The notes under the pieces were generated by a model that was not told where the DNA came from, ran no database searches, and saw only the letters and a list, made by a program, of their open reading frames with translations. From WHSW01 sp963821345 (GTDB lineage Bacteria > Actinomycetota > Thermoleophilia > Solirubrobacterales > 70-9), in the NCBI GenBank assembly GCA_963821345.1, contig CAWGDM010000001.1, positions 558,001 through 622,000 of the forward strand: DNA of 64,000 nucleotides, in the 5' to 3' direction. The translations under genes and the position numbers were made by a program. Positions 41,920-50,226 of this stretch are shown here, piece after piece. Within the stretch, counting starts at the first letter, position 1, and each line of letters opens with the position of its first letter.

Positions 41920-43287
41920 TCAGCCGGGCGCCAGCGGGATGAAGCGCCGCGCCTTGCCGGTCACCGCGTCCCGATCGATCCGGTCAACGGCGGTCACCGT
42001 CGCCCGCGCCTCGGCCAGGCCCGCCGCCCGCAGCGCCCGCTCGAGCGCCTCGCCCAGCGCCTGCTCGTCCACCGGCGCGTCGGCGACGACCTCTGCCTCG
42101 ACCCCGGCGGCCGTCTGGCGGACCCGATGCTCGCGCACCCCGGCGGCGACCAGCGGGCTGCGCAGCGCATGCGGGTGGACGACCGTGTCGCCGTAGCGAA
42201 AGACCTCGTCGGCGCGGCCCTCGACCGTGGCCCGCAGCCACCCCTCGCCGGGCTCGGCGGTGAACCGGTCGGTGAGCTCGTAACGGATCAGAGGCTGGGT
42301 GAGGTTGAACAGGTTCGTCACCAGCACCTTCGCCGAGGGCTCGCCCGGCCCGACCGGACGCCCGTCCTCGTCGACGAGCTCGGCGATGCACATGTCGGAT
42401 GCGAACTCGAGCACCGAGCCGCCGGGATCGGTGTGGCCGACCAACCCCTCGGTGGAGGCGAACTGGTCGACGACCGGCTCTCCGAAGCCGGCCTCGATCG
42501 CCTCCCGCGTCTCGGCCGTCAGCGCCTCGCTGGTCGACGTGATCCCCAGCGGCGTGATCGCCAGCCGGCCCGCCCGGCGCTCGCCCGCCAGCTCGGCGAG
42601 CTTCGACGGATACCCCATCAGCATCGCCGGGGCGGCCTCGTTCAGGGTCGCGACAATCTCGTCGAGCGGCGCCGTCGCCGGCGCTCCGGTGAACCGGAAC
42701 GGGCCCTCGGTGACCACCGCGGAGGCGAGCCCGGTCGAGTGGATCGGCGCCGACGCGGCGACCACCCCGACCAGCACGCCGCCGGGCGGCGGCCCTCCCA
42801 TGGCCATCAGCCGGGCCCAGCCGCGTCGCATCACCGAGGCGCCGAAGTCGGCGTACTCGGCGAACCCGTGCGCGAACACACCCCGCTCTCCCGAGCTGCC
42901 GCCCGAGGCGAGACAGACGAACTCGCCCTCGAGCAGGCTCGGCTCCTCGGTCGAGGCGTCGATGTGCGCCTCGACCGCCTCCCGGGTGAGCCGGCGATCG
43001 GTGACCAGCTCGTCGTAGGCCTCCATCATCTCCGCCTTGGTCATCACCGGCAGCCGCTCGAGGTCGGCGAGCTCGAAGGTCGCGGGGTCGACCCCGGCCA
43101 GCCGCCGGGCGTGAAACGGCGAGCGCGCGATCGCGGTGCCGAGCAGCCCGCGCAGTCGCTCGCACTGGTGGGCGGCGAGCTCGTCCGTGCTCCAGCCGAG
43201 CCGCTCGGCGTGCGCCGGCAGCCGCGCCGCCAGCTCGTCGCTGACCGCGGCCCGGATCGCCTCGATCCCCGAGCCCGGCGCGCTCAT
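41920..43287 (-). CDS. Phenylacetate-CoA-ligase-like AMP-forming enzyme
   Basis: 455 residues. It fits the PaaK-like branch of adenylating enzymes: 'FHARRLAGVDPATFELADLE' with 'LPVMTKAEMM' near the N-terminus, the P-loop-like 'LASGGSSGERGVFA', 'MLMGYPSKLAELAGERRAG', and 'TSTSEALTAETREAIEAGFG'. The C-terminal lysine region is 'RDAVTGKARRFIPL'. Substrate not known; no phenylacetate catabolic genes are nearby. Its ATG overlaps the argF stop (ATGA), so the two are co-translated, an odd pairing. Confidence 0.85.
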   Translation of the reverse strand: MSAPGSGIEAIRAAVSDELAARLPAHAERLGWSTDELAAHQCERLRGLLGTAIARSPFHARRLAGVDPATFELADLERLPVMTKAEMMEAYDELVTDRRLTREAVEAHIDASTEEPSLLEGEFVCLASGGSSGERGVFAHGFAEYADFGASVMRRGWARLMAMGGPPPGGVLVGVVAASAPIHSTGLASAVVTEGPFRFTGAPATAPLDEIVATLNEAAPAMLMGYPSKLAELAGERRAGRLAITPLGITSTSEALTAETREAIEAGFGEPVVDQFASTEGLVGHTDPGGSVLEFASDMCIAELVDEDGRPVGPGEPSAKVLVTNLFNLTQPLIRYELTDRFTAEPGEGWLRATVEGRADEVFRYGDTVVHPHALRSPLVAAGVREHRVRQTAAGVEAEVVADAPVDEQALGEALERALRAAGLAEARATVTAVDRIDRDAVTGKARRFIPLAPG

Positions 43288-44225
43288 CCCAAGAGCCGCT
43301 CGAGCAACGCCTTCTGCGCGTGCAGGCGGTTCTCGGCCTGATCCCAGACGGCCGAGCGCTCCCCGTACATCGCGCCCTCGGAGATCTCCTCGCCCGGATG
43401 GGCGGGCAGGCAGTGAAGGGCGATCACGCGCTCGGAGCCGAGCGCCAGCAGCTCCTCGTTGAGCTGGTACGGCGCCAGGTCGGCACGCCGGCGCTCGGCC
43501 TCGCGCTCGTCACCCATGCTCACCCAGACGTCGGTGTAGAGCGCGTCCGCACCCGCCGCCGCCTCGCGCGGGTCATGGGTGTCGAGCGCCGCCAGCCCGG
43601 GCTCCAGCTCATACCCGGGAGGCGTGGCCACCCGCACCTCGACCCCGGCCAGCCGCCCGAGGATCGCCAGTGAGCGGGCGACGTTGTTGCCGTCGCCGAC
43701 GTACGCGACCTTGACGCCGGCCAGGTCGCCGAACCGCTCGTGCAGGGTCTGCAGGTCGGCGAGCGCCTGGCACGGATGGTGAAGGGGGGTGAGCGCGTTG
43801 ACCACCGGCACCGACGCCGCCTCGGCCAGCTCGGCGACCGTCTCGTGCGACGAGTGGCGGATGACCACCCCGTGCAGATACCCGGACAGGATCCGAGCCG
43901 TATCGGCGATCGACTCGCCGCGGCCGAGTTGCAGCTCGTCGGCGCGCAGCGCCAGCGGGTGGCCGCCGAGCTCGGCGACCCCGACCTGGAACGAGACCCG
44001 GGTCCTGGTGGACGGGATCTCGAAGAACAGCGCCACCGTGCGACCGCCGAGCGAATCGCGGCCCAGGCCCTGGTCGCGCTGCGCCTTGAGCTCGCCGGCG
44101 CGGTCGAGAAGCGCGCCCAGCTCGGCCGCCGAAAGCTCCTCGCCGGTGAGGAAGTGTCGAGGGACCTGCTTGTCAGGCGTAGCCGAGCCGCGCCGCTGTT
44201 GAGGCGCCTTATTCAAGCAGGGCAT
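43284..44225 (-). CDS. argF: Ornithine carbamoyltransferase
   Basis: 313 residues in the present frame. All carbamoyltransferase motifs are present: the carbamoyl-phosphate loop EIPSTRTRVSFQ, 'LTPLHHPCQALADLQTL', the ornithine-specific 'DVWVSMGDE' and 'ALHCLPAHPGEEI'. It makes citrulline from ornithine in arginine synthesis. The usual protein starts near 'PRHFLTGEELS'; the preceding 20 residues (MPCLNKAPQQRRGSATPDKQ) are partly encoded by the 29-nt repeat and look like an added piece. ATG 44225 is the first possible start; TTG 44216 is the other. No other arginine genes are adjacent. Confidence 0.93.
   Translation of the reverse strand: MPCLNKAPQQRRGSATPDKQVPRHFLTGEELSAAELGALLDRAGELKAQRDQGLGRDSLGGRTVALFFEIPSTRTRVSFQVGVAELGGHPLALRADELQLGRGESIADTARILSGYLHGVVIRHSSHETVAELAEAASVPVVNALTPLHHPCQALADLQTLHERFGDLAGVKVAYVGDGNNVARSLAILGRLAGVEVRVATPPGYELEPGLAALDTHDPREAAAGADALYTDVWVSMGDEREAERRRADLAPYQLNEELLALGSERVIALHCLPAHPGEEISEGAMYGERSAVWDQAENRLHAQKALLERLLG
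44182..44210 (+). repeat. 29-nt dispersed repeat, copy 3
   Basis: Matches the copies at 18106 and 29080 with one substitution (GCCGCTGTT instead of GCCGCCGTT). It lies in reverse orientation to, and in frame within, the 5' end of argF. Confidence 0.82.
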
Positions 44226-44235
44226 TCTATGGCGC

Positions 44236-45057
44236 GTGGAGCTGTGCGCGCTGACCTGGAACCTGTTTCACGGCCGTGACCATCCGCCCGACCAGGCGCT
44301 GATCACCTGGCGCTCGCGGCTGCTGCGGATGACCGAGCGCGACGCCACCCATGCGCAGGTCAACCGCGACCTGTTCGCCGAGTTCAGCGGCCTGCTGGCG
44401 AAAGCGCGGTGGGACGTGGCGCTGCTGCAGGAATGCCCACCCCGCTGGGAGGGGCCGCTCGCCGCGGCCACCGGCGCCGCCGGCCAGCGGGCGCTGACCT
44501 CGCGCAACAGGCTCGCCGGCCTGCGTGCCTGGGCCGCGCGGCTGAACCCGGACCTGATCGCCTCGAACGAGGGCGGCTCGAACCTGACCCTGGTCCGCGG
44601 CGGGATCGTCGATCGCCGCACCCTGGAGCTCACCCCCGGCCCGCGGCCCGAGCGCCGGGTGATGGCGTTCGCGCGCGCTCTGCCCGCCGACGGGCCCGAG
44701 GTCTGCGTCGCCAACCTGCACCTGAGCGCGGGGCCGGCGCTGCGCGAGGAGGCCGAGCGCGAGGTCCTGCTGGCGGCCGAGCGCGCGGCCGAGTGGGCAG
44801 GCGAGACGCCGCTGCTGTTCGGCGGCGACCTCAACCTGCGCCCCCGGGACACGACCGTCTTCGACGACCTGCGCGAGCGCTTCGGGCTCCGCGAGGCGAC
44901 CGCCCCCCACTCGCTCGACCACCTGCTGGTCCGCGGGCTCGGGCTCGGCGAGCCGCCGCACACCTGGATGCGCGCCGACCACGAGGTGAACGAGGACGGC
45001 CTCGCGATCACGCTCTCCGACCACGCCCCGGTCGAGGCGACGTTCGTCGCGCGTTAA
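44236..45057 (+). CDS. Endonuclease/exonuclease/phosphatase (EEP) family protein
   Basis: 273 residues from GTG 44236. EEP landmarks: LCALTWNLFHGRDHPPD (asparagine), 'WDVALLQECPPRW' (catalytic glutamate), 'VCVANLHLSAG' (histidine), 'LLFGGDLNLRPRD' and the closing 'LSDHAPVEATFV'. It is intracellular by composition. EEP enzymes include DNA repair nucleases, phosphatases and lipid phosphodiesterases; the sequence does not settle which. It diverges from argF over only 10 bp, so its promoter must lie inside argF. Confidence 0.9.
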   Translation: MELCALTWNLFHGRDHPPDQALITWRSRLLRMTERDATHAQVNRDLFAEFSGLLAKARWDVALLQECPPRWEGPLAAATGAAGQRALTSRNRLAGLRAWAARLNPDLIASNEGGSNLTLVRGGIVDRRTLELTPGPRPERRVMAFARALPADGPEVCVANLHLSAGPALREEAEREVLLAAERAAEWAGETPLLFGGDLNLRPRDTTVFDDLRERFGLREATAPHSLDHLLVRGLGLGEPPHTWMRADHEVNEDGLAITLSDHAPVEATFVAR

Positions 45058-45134
45058 CCGGAGGTGTAGCCCGGGTAGGCCGAGACGTGAGATAGTCAGC
45101 CTGCAACCCCCCGCCCGCTCCCCAGGAGGCACAG

Positions 45135-45860
45135 ATGGCCACCAGCTCCCCAGGCTCGAAGTCCAAGCGCACCACGAAGGCGAAGCCCAAGGCCAAGGCG
45201 AAGCCCAAGGCCAAGGCGAAGCCGAAGGCCAAGGCGACGCGCGCCTCGAGCGCCCGCGCCACCTCGCGCAGCGCCAGCCGCGCCTCGGCGGGTCGCTCCG
45301 ACAAGAGCGTGCAGGCGTTCCGCGACGCGCTCGAGCGCAGCCGCACCGCCCTGGAGTCGAATGTCAACCTGCCCCGCGAGCGCGTCCAGGAGGTCGTTGA
45401 CGACGCCGTCAAGCGCGGCCGGATGACCCGCGACGACGCCAACGAGCTGGTCTCCAACCTGCTCAACCGCAGCCGCAAGGCAACCGATGACCTGATCCGC
45501 GACCTCGAGAAGCTGTTCGAGCAGGCGCGCAAGGAGGTCGAGAGCCGGACGACGAAGGCGCGCAAGGAGCTCGAGGCGCGAACCACGAAGACCCGCAAGC
45601 AGGCCTCCCGGGCCGCCGACCGGGCCACGCGGGCCGCTCGCGACGCGGCCGACCGGCCGCTGGCCGAGGCCGACAAGCTGCGCCGGCGCGCCGGCGCGCC
45701 GGGCGCGCCGATCTCCGGCTACGACCAGCTCACCGCCCCCCAGGTGAAGTCCCGGGTCAAGGATCTGAGCAAGGCCGACCTGCGCAAGGTCCGCACCCAG
45801 GAGAAGAACGGCAAGGCTCGCAAGGGCGTCCTCGACGCGATCGACGCCCAACTGAAGTAA
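45135..45860 (+). CDS. Lysine/alanine-rich histone-like protein with phasin-like coiled coil
   Basis: 241 residues. The first 50 are extremely basic, with three AKPKAK hexapeptide units (45178-45238; an 18-nt DNA repeat). The middle is a long amphipathic helix with heptad pattern (VNLPRERVQEVVDDAVKRGR, TDDLIRDLEKLFEQARKEVE), like phasins and PhaF-type proteins whose H1-like tails bind DNA. The C-terminus (LTAPQVKSRVKDLSKADLRK) resembles a small Rho-N/SAP-type DNA-binding motif. Likely nucleoid- or granule-associated. No PHA synthase is nearby, so a storage-granule role is not shown. Confidence 0.72.
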   Translation: MATSSPGSKSKRTTKAKPKAKAKPKAKAKPKAKATRASSARATSRSASRASAGRSDKSVQAFRDALERSRTALESNVNLPRERVQEVVDDAVKRGRMTRDDANELVSNLLNRSRKATDDLIRDLEKLFEQARKEVESRTTKARKELEARTTKTRKQASRAADRATRAARDAADRPLAEADKLRRRAGAPGAPISGYDQLTAPQVKSRVKDLSKADLRKVRTQEKNGKARKGVLDAIDAQLK

Positions 45861-45926
45861 CGCCGCCGGCTGCTCCGCTTCGCGCGCCCGGCCGGCGGGC
45901 GGCAGCAGGTCTGCTCCAATAGCCGA

Positions 45927-47255
45927 GTGGAAGCAACCCGTACGCGCCCGCGAAACGGCTCCGAGCTCGAACTCGAGATCGATTCCCTGGCCCAGGGCGG
46001 CCGCGGGGTCGCCCGCGCGGACGGCTACGTCGTCTTCGTCTCCGGCGCCCTGCCCGGTGACCGCGTCCGCGTTCGGCTGACGAAGGCAAAGCGCGACTAC
46101 GCCGAGGGCAAGGCGGTCGAGCTGCTCGCCCCAAGCCCCGACCGGATCGCCGACACCTGCGTCCACGAGGGCGAGCCCTGCCCCGGAGCCCCCTGGCAGG
46201 GGATGTCCTACGAGCGCCAGCTCGCCGAGAAGGCCGCCCAGGTCGACGATGCCCTGCGGCGTCTGGGACACCTCGACGGCTACGAGCTCGAGCCGATCGA
46301 GGCCGCGGTCGAGCGGTGGCGCTACCGCAACAAGCTCGAGTACTCGTTCGGGCCGCGGCCGGACTCGCTCGCGCTCGGCTTCCATCGTCGCGGCAGCTGG
46401 GCCGAGATCGTCGACGTCGACGACTGCAGGCTCGCCTCCGAGGCGAACAATGTGGCCCGCAACGCGGTTCGTGACTGGGCGGTCGCCGAGGTGATCCCGG
46501 CATACGAGAGCGGCCCCCAGACCGGCGTCCTGCGCAACCTGGTGGTCCGCGACGGCCGGCGCACCGGCCAGATCCAGACCCGGCTGGTGACCTCGCCGTC
46601 GCAGATCCCCCGCCCCCCGGTCGACCTGCACACGGTGATCGAAGGACCGGCCGGCGGCACCGATGGTCCGACCGGGGTGCTCGGCGCCGAGTACCTGACC
46701 GAGGAGCTCTGCGGGCTGCGGTTCCGCGTCTCGCACGGCGCCTTCCTGCAGACCAACACCGAGATGGCCGAGCGCCTCTACGCGATCGCCGCCGGCGCCG
46801 CCGGACTGAGCGGCTCCGAGCGGGTCTTCGACCTCTTTTGCGGCATCGGCACGATCGGCCTCTCGCTCGCCGGCCGCGCCGGCGAGGTCTGGGGCCTCGA
46901 GGGGGTGCCCGAGGCGGTCGCCGACGCCGAGGCCAACGCGGCGCTCAACGGGATCACAAACGCGCGCTTCGTCCACGCCGACGCGAGGCTCGGGATCACC
47001 CCGCTGCTCGAGCGGGCCGGGCGCCCTGACGTGATGGTCGTCGACCCCCCGCGCTCGGGCCTGTCGAAGAAGATCGTCAGGAGGCTGATCGAGTGCGACG
47101 CGCCGCGGATCGTCTACGTCTCCTGCAACCCGACGACGCTGGCGCCGAATGCGGCGCAGCTGGTCGAGGCCGGCTATACGCTGCGCCGCGTGAAGCCGGT
47201 CGACATGTTCCCGCAGACGCCGCACGTCGAGGCGGTCGCGCTGTTCGAGAAGTGA
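45927..47255 (+). CDS. RNA uracil-C5 methyltransferase (TrmA/RlmD family) with reduced Fe-S cysteines
   Basis: 442 residues from GTG 45927. An N-terminal TRAM domain (LELEIDSLAQGGRGVARADG) precedes the catalytic domain. This has motif I VFDLFCGIGTIGLSLAG, 'VVDPPRSGLSKKIV' and the nucleophile cysteine in VYVSCNPTTLAPN. In RlmD a four-cysteine cluster follows the TRAM domain; here only CVHEGEPCPG remains, so a [4Fe-4S] site is unlikely. The target could be 23S rRNA U747/U1939 or tRNA U54. The next gene overlaps its stop. Confidence 0.9.
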   Translation: MEATRTRPRNGSELELEIDSLAQGGRGVARADGYVVFVSGALPGDRVRVRLTKAKRDYAEGKAVELLAPSPDRIADTCVHEGEPCPGAPWQGMSYERQLAEKAAQVDDALRRLGHLDGYELEPIEAAVERWRYRNKLEYSFGPRPDSLALGFHRRGSWAEIVDVDDCRLASEANNVARNAVRDWAVAEVIPAYESGPQTGVLRNLVVRDGRRTGQIQTRLVTSPSQIPRPPVDLHTVIEGPAGGTDGPTGVLGAEYLTEELCGLRFRVSHGAFLQTNTEMAERLYAIAAGAAGLSGSERVFDLFCGIGTIGLSLAGRAGEVWGLEGVPEAVADAEANAALNGITNARFVHADARLGITPLLERAGRPDVMVVDPPRSGLSKKIVRRLIECDAPRIVYVSCNPTTLAPNAAQLVEAGYTLRRVKPVDMFPQTPHVEAVALFEK

Positions 47256-48028
47256 GCCGCGGCTTCGGAGTCGCGGCGGGGCTCGACCCCGAGGTCGCCG
47301 GGCCGCTGGCGGCGCGCTGTGCGGAGCTCGGCTACGGCTCGGTCTGGTCCAACGACCACCCCGGGGCGCTCGGGCTCGAGACGCTGAGGGTGTTCGCCGA
47401 CGCCGCCCCCGGCCTCGATCTGGGCGTCGCCGTGATGGCGCTCGACCGTCACTCGCCTGCCGAGATCGACGACCACATCGGGCGCCTCGGGCTCGACCGC
47501 GAGCGACTCTGGCTCGGGGTCGGCGCGGGCTTCTCGAAGAAGCCGCTGACGACGATGACCGCGGCGCTGCCCGAGTTGCGCGAGCAGCTCCCCGGCGTCC
47601 GCCTGGTGCTCGCCGCGATGGGCCCGAAGATGTGCGCGCTCGCGGGCTCGGGCTACGACGGCGCCTTCTTCAACTGGATGACCCCGGGGTTCGCGACCGC
47701 GGCCCGCGCCCACGTCGAGGCGGGCGCCGCCGACACCGGGCGCGACGTCCCGCCGGTGCTCGGCTACGTCCGCACCGCTGTCGGCGCCGACGCGGCCGAG
47801 CGGCTGGCCAAGGAGGAGTCCTTCTACCGCGACCTCCACGACGGCTATCGCAACCACTTCGACCGCCTCGGCGAGCCCGAGGGCACCGTCGGGGTCGCCG
47901 CCGCCGACCGGGACGAGGCGCAGCCGTTGCTGGCGCGCTACGAGGCGCTCGACGTCGCCGTCGTCCGCGGCCTGGCGAGCGCCACGGTCGAGGCGATGAG
48001 CGCGGTCGCCGAGGCGGCCGCGCCGTGA
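47252..48028 (+). CDS. LLM-class (luciferase-like) flavin/F420 oxidoreductase
   Basis: 258 residues, GTG start overlapping the stop of the RNA methyltransferase gene (GTGA). TIM-barrel motifs: RGFGVAAGLDPEVAGPLAAR, 'ELGYGSVWSNDHPG' and 'LGVGAGFSKKPL'. It is short and partly diverged from the 22.3-kb paralogue; residues that bind the cofactor are only loosely conserved. Next gene overlaps by 4 bp. The link between an RNA methylase, this enzyme and a glycosidase is probably just compactness. Confidence 0.82.
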   Translation: MSRGFGVAAGLDPEVAGPLAARCAELGYGSVWSNDHPGALGLETLRVFADAAPGLDLGVAVMALDRHSPAEIDDHIGRLGLDRERLWLGVGAGFSKKPLTTMTAALPELREQLPGVRLVLAAMGPKMCALAGSGYDGAFFNWMTPGFATAARAHVEAGAADTGRDVPPVLGYVRTAVGADAAERLAKEESFYRDLHDGYRNHFDRLGEPEGTVGVAAADRDEAQPLLARYEALDVAVVRGLASATVEAMSAVAEAAAP

Positions 48029-49530
48029 CACGCGCCCGGCGCCTGGCGGCGCCGTTGGTCGCGCTCGCGGTCCTGTCCCTCGCCGCGAGCGCCGGCGCCA
48101 AGCCGACTCCCCCGCTCGCCCACGAGGGCCGCTGGTTCACCGACGCCGACGGCCGGGTGGTGATCCTGCACGGCCTCAACATGGTCTCCAAGGTGGGCTC
48201 CTACCGGCCCGCCGACGCCGGCTTCGGCGCCGACGACGCCCGCTGGCTGAGCCGCAACGGCTTCAACACGATCCGGCTCGGGATCATCTACAAGGGCCTG
48301 CAGCCGAAGCCCCCGTCGCGGTCGGGAGACCACCGCTACCGGCGCGGCTACGTGCGCAGCATCGCCAAGACCGAGTCGCAGCTCGCCAAGCGGGGGATCT
48401 TCAGCCTGCTCGACTTCCACCAGGATCTGTTCAACGAGCGCTTCCAGGGCGAGGGGTGGCCCGACTGGCAGGTGCTCGACGACGGCTTCCCGTCCGAGCC
48501 GCAGGCGGGCTTCCCCGGCAACTACCTGGTCAACCAGGGCCTCCAGCGGGCGTTCGACAACTTCTGGGCCGACACCCCCGTCGAGGGAACCGGCCTGCAG
48601 AGCCTGTACGCGAAGGCGTGGCGGCGGATCGCCGCCAAGTTCCGCGAGCGCCCCTACGTCGCCGGCTACGACCTCCTCAACGAGCCCTGGCCGGGGTCTG
48701 CGTTCGGCCCCGACGGCTGCCTCGCCACGGCCGGCTGCATGAGCTTCGACACGACCACCCTGGGCCCGTTCGACGAGCGGATGGTCGCCGCGATCCGCGG
48801 CGTCGATCCCGAGACGCTGATCTTCTACGAGCCGTTGGTCACCTTCGACTTCGGCGCCGACTCGCAGCTGCCGGATACCGGCGACCCTGAAGCGGGGTTC
48901 TCGTTCCACGTCTACTGCCTGCCGGGGGCGCTCGGCGGGCCCGGCTCGGGGCCCGCCTGCGAGCCGCTCGAGGACCTCGCGATCAGCAACGCCGACAAGC
49001 AGTCGAACGAGACCGGCGACGTCCCCTTCCTGACCGAGTTCGGCGCCACCGACGACCTCGAGGCGATTGCCCGCATCGTCCGGCTCGCCGACAAGCACAT
49101 GGTCAGCTGGCAGGAGTGGCACTACTGCGACTGCGCCGACCCGACCACCTCGGGACCGGGGGTGCAGTCGCTGGTCGTCGACCCGTCGAAGCCGCCGCGC
49201 GGCGACAACGTCAAACGCGACAAGCTGGCGGTGCTCGAGCGCCCCTACCCGCGCGCGGTCGCCGGCACCCCGCGCAGCTACGGCTTCGACCCCGAGACGA
49301 AGCGCTTCGACCTCGTCTACACGACCGCGGCACCGCGGGGTCAGGGGCTCGGCAAGCGGCTCGACCGCGACCTGCTGACCGAGGTCTTCGTACCGAAGAT
49401 CCAGTATCCGGACGGCTATGCCGTCCAGGTCAGCGGCGCCGATGTGGTCTCGAAGCCCAACGCGCGCATCCTGCGGCTCGAGCGCCGGCGCTCGGACACG
49501 GTCACCGTCGCGGTCACCCCGCGGCCCTGA
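48025..49530 (+). CDS. Secreted GH5 glycoside hydrolase (endoglycoceramidase-like)
   Basis: 501 residues from GTG 48025. A signal peptide (RLAAPLVALAVLSLAASAGA) precedes a GH5-type barrel: VILHGLNMVSKVGSY, 'FSLLDFHQDLFNERFQGEG' with the conserved H-x-D, acid/base glutamate in YDLLNEPWPG and nucleophile glutamate in FLTEFGATDD. The long inserted loop with a disulfide-like 'DGCLATAGCM' and the C-terminal beta domain fit the endoglycosylceramidase branch. Substrates may be glycolipids or beta-glucans. It might act on the organism's own glycolipids, but this is conjecture. Confidence 0.87.
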   Translation: MTRARRLAAPLVALAVLSLAASAGAKPTPPLAHEGRWFTDADGRVVILHGLNMVSKVGSYRPADAGFGADDARWLSRNGFNTIRLGIIYKGLQPKPPSRSGDHRYRRGYVRSIAKTESQLAKRGIFSLLDFHQDLFNERFQGEGWPDWQVLDDGFPSEPQAGFPGNYLVNQGLQRAFDNFWADTPVEGTGLQSLYAKAWRRIAAKFRERPYVAGYDLLNEPWPGSAFGPDGCLATAGCMSFDTTTLGPFDERMVAAIRGVDPETLIFYEPLVTFDFGADSQLPDTGDPEAGFSFHVYCLPGALGGPGSGPACEPLEDLAISNADKQSNETGDVPFLTEFGATDDLEAIARIVRLADKHMVSWQEWHYCDCADPTTSGPGVQSLVVDPSKPPRGDNVKRDKLAVLERPYPRAVAGTPRSYGFDPETKRFDLVYTTAAPRGQGLGKRLDRDLLTEVFVPKIQYPDGYAVQVSGADVVSKPNARILRLERRRSDTVTVAVTPRP

Positions 49531-49539
49531 TCGGCTGAC

Positions 49540-50226
49540 CTAATACGGCGGCAGGTCCGCGTACCAGTCGCCCAGCGCCCGGAAGGCCTTCCAGAACTCG
49601 CGCTTGGGCTCGTCGGCGTCCAGCGACTCGTCGATGTCCGGCACGTAGAGGACCTCGATCGTCGGCGTCAGGTTCTGGATCTCCCCGAGTCGCGGGTCGA
49701 GCGCGCTCGACAGCGGCACCTCGACCTCGTTCAGCGTCTCCAGGGCCTGGGGTCCCATGACCACGATGCAGCGCGGCTGAACGATCGCGATCTCCTCGAC
49801 GATTCGCTCGACGCACTCGCCCCCGGCGAGCGCCGGGTCGGAGACCGGGCACTTCACGCACAGCGTCCCGTAGACCGCCAGCGGGTCGATGCCGAGGCGC
49901 TTGAAGCTCTTCATCAGCGCGTTGCCCGAGCGGCCGTAGAAGGCGACGCCCTCCTCGATCTCGGCCGCGGTCGGCGCGTACTTGAGCAGCATCACGTCGG
50001 CCTGCGGGTGGCCGGAGCCGAGCACCGGCATCAGGTTCCCGCGCGGGCAATGCGAGCACTCCTGGAGGCGGTGGGTGAGCTGGTTGAGCTCGCGGATCGC
50101 GCGCTCGAGGTACTTCTCCTGGATTTCGTCGTCGGTGGTCGGCAAGGGTCCTCCCGGCCCGCTTTCCGAGCCGGGGTCCTTCTTTGACGGCCCGGGGCGC
50201 CCTCCTGCCGCTCCTCCGGTCTGCAT
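49540..50226 (-). CDS. Uracil-DNA glycosylase superfamily protein (Fe-S, family 4/5-like, atypical)
   Basis: 228 residues from ATG 50226 (TGATG overlap with the upstream stop). Two cysteine pairs, CSHCPRG and CVKCPVS, plus others resemble the Fe-S ligands of family 4/5 UDGs, and 'LMPVLGSGHPQADVMLLKYA' and 'YGRSGNALMKSFKRLGID' match the fold. However the usual GEGPG catalytic loop is replaced by KYAPTAAEIEEGVAF. This may be a non-canonical member that binds, rather than cuts, or has other specificity. It is translationally coupled to the GT-PHP gene. Confidence 0.78.
   Translation of the reverse strand: MQTGGAAGGRPGPSKKDPGSESGPGGPLPTTDDEIQEKYLERAIRELNQLTHRLQECSHCPRGNLMPVLGSGHPQADVMLLKYAPTAAEIEEGVAFYGRSGNALMKSFKRLGIDPLAVYGTLCVKCPVSDPALAGGECVERIVEEIAIVQPRCIVVMGPQALETLNEVEVPLSSALDPRLGEIQNLTPTIEVLYVPDIDESLDADEPKREFWKAFRALGDWYADLPPY

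Noticed and set aside
45178..45238. 18-nt tandem repeats as a CRISPR or satellite
   Set aside because: They are in frame codons of the AKPKAK tail with no spacers.
45096..47225. A 709-residue minus-strand frame
   Set aside because: Antisense of the lysine-rich protein and RNA methyltransferase genes; no family features.
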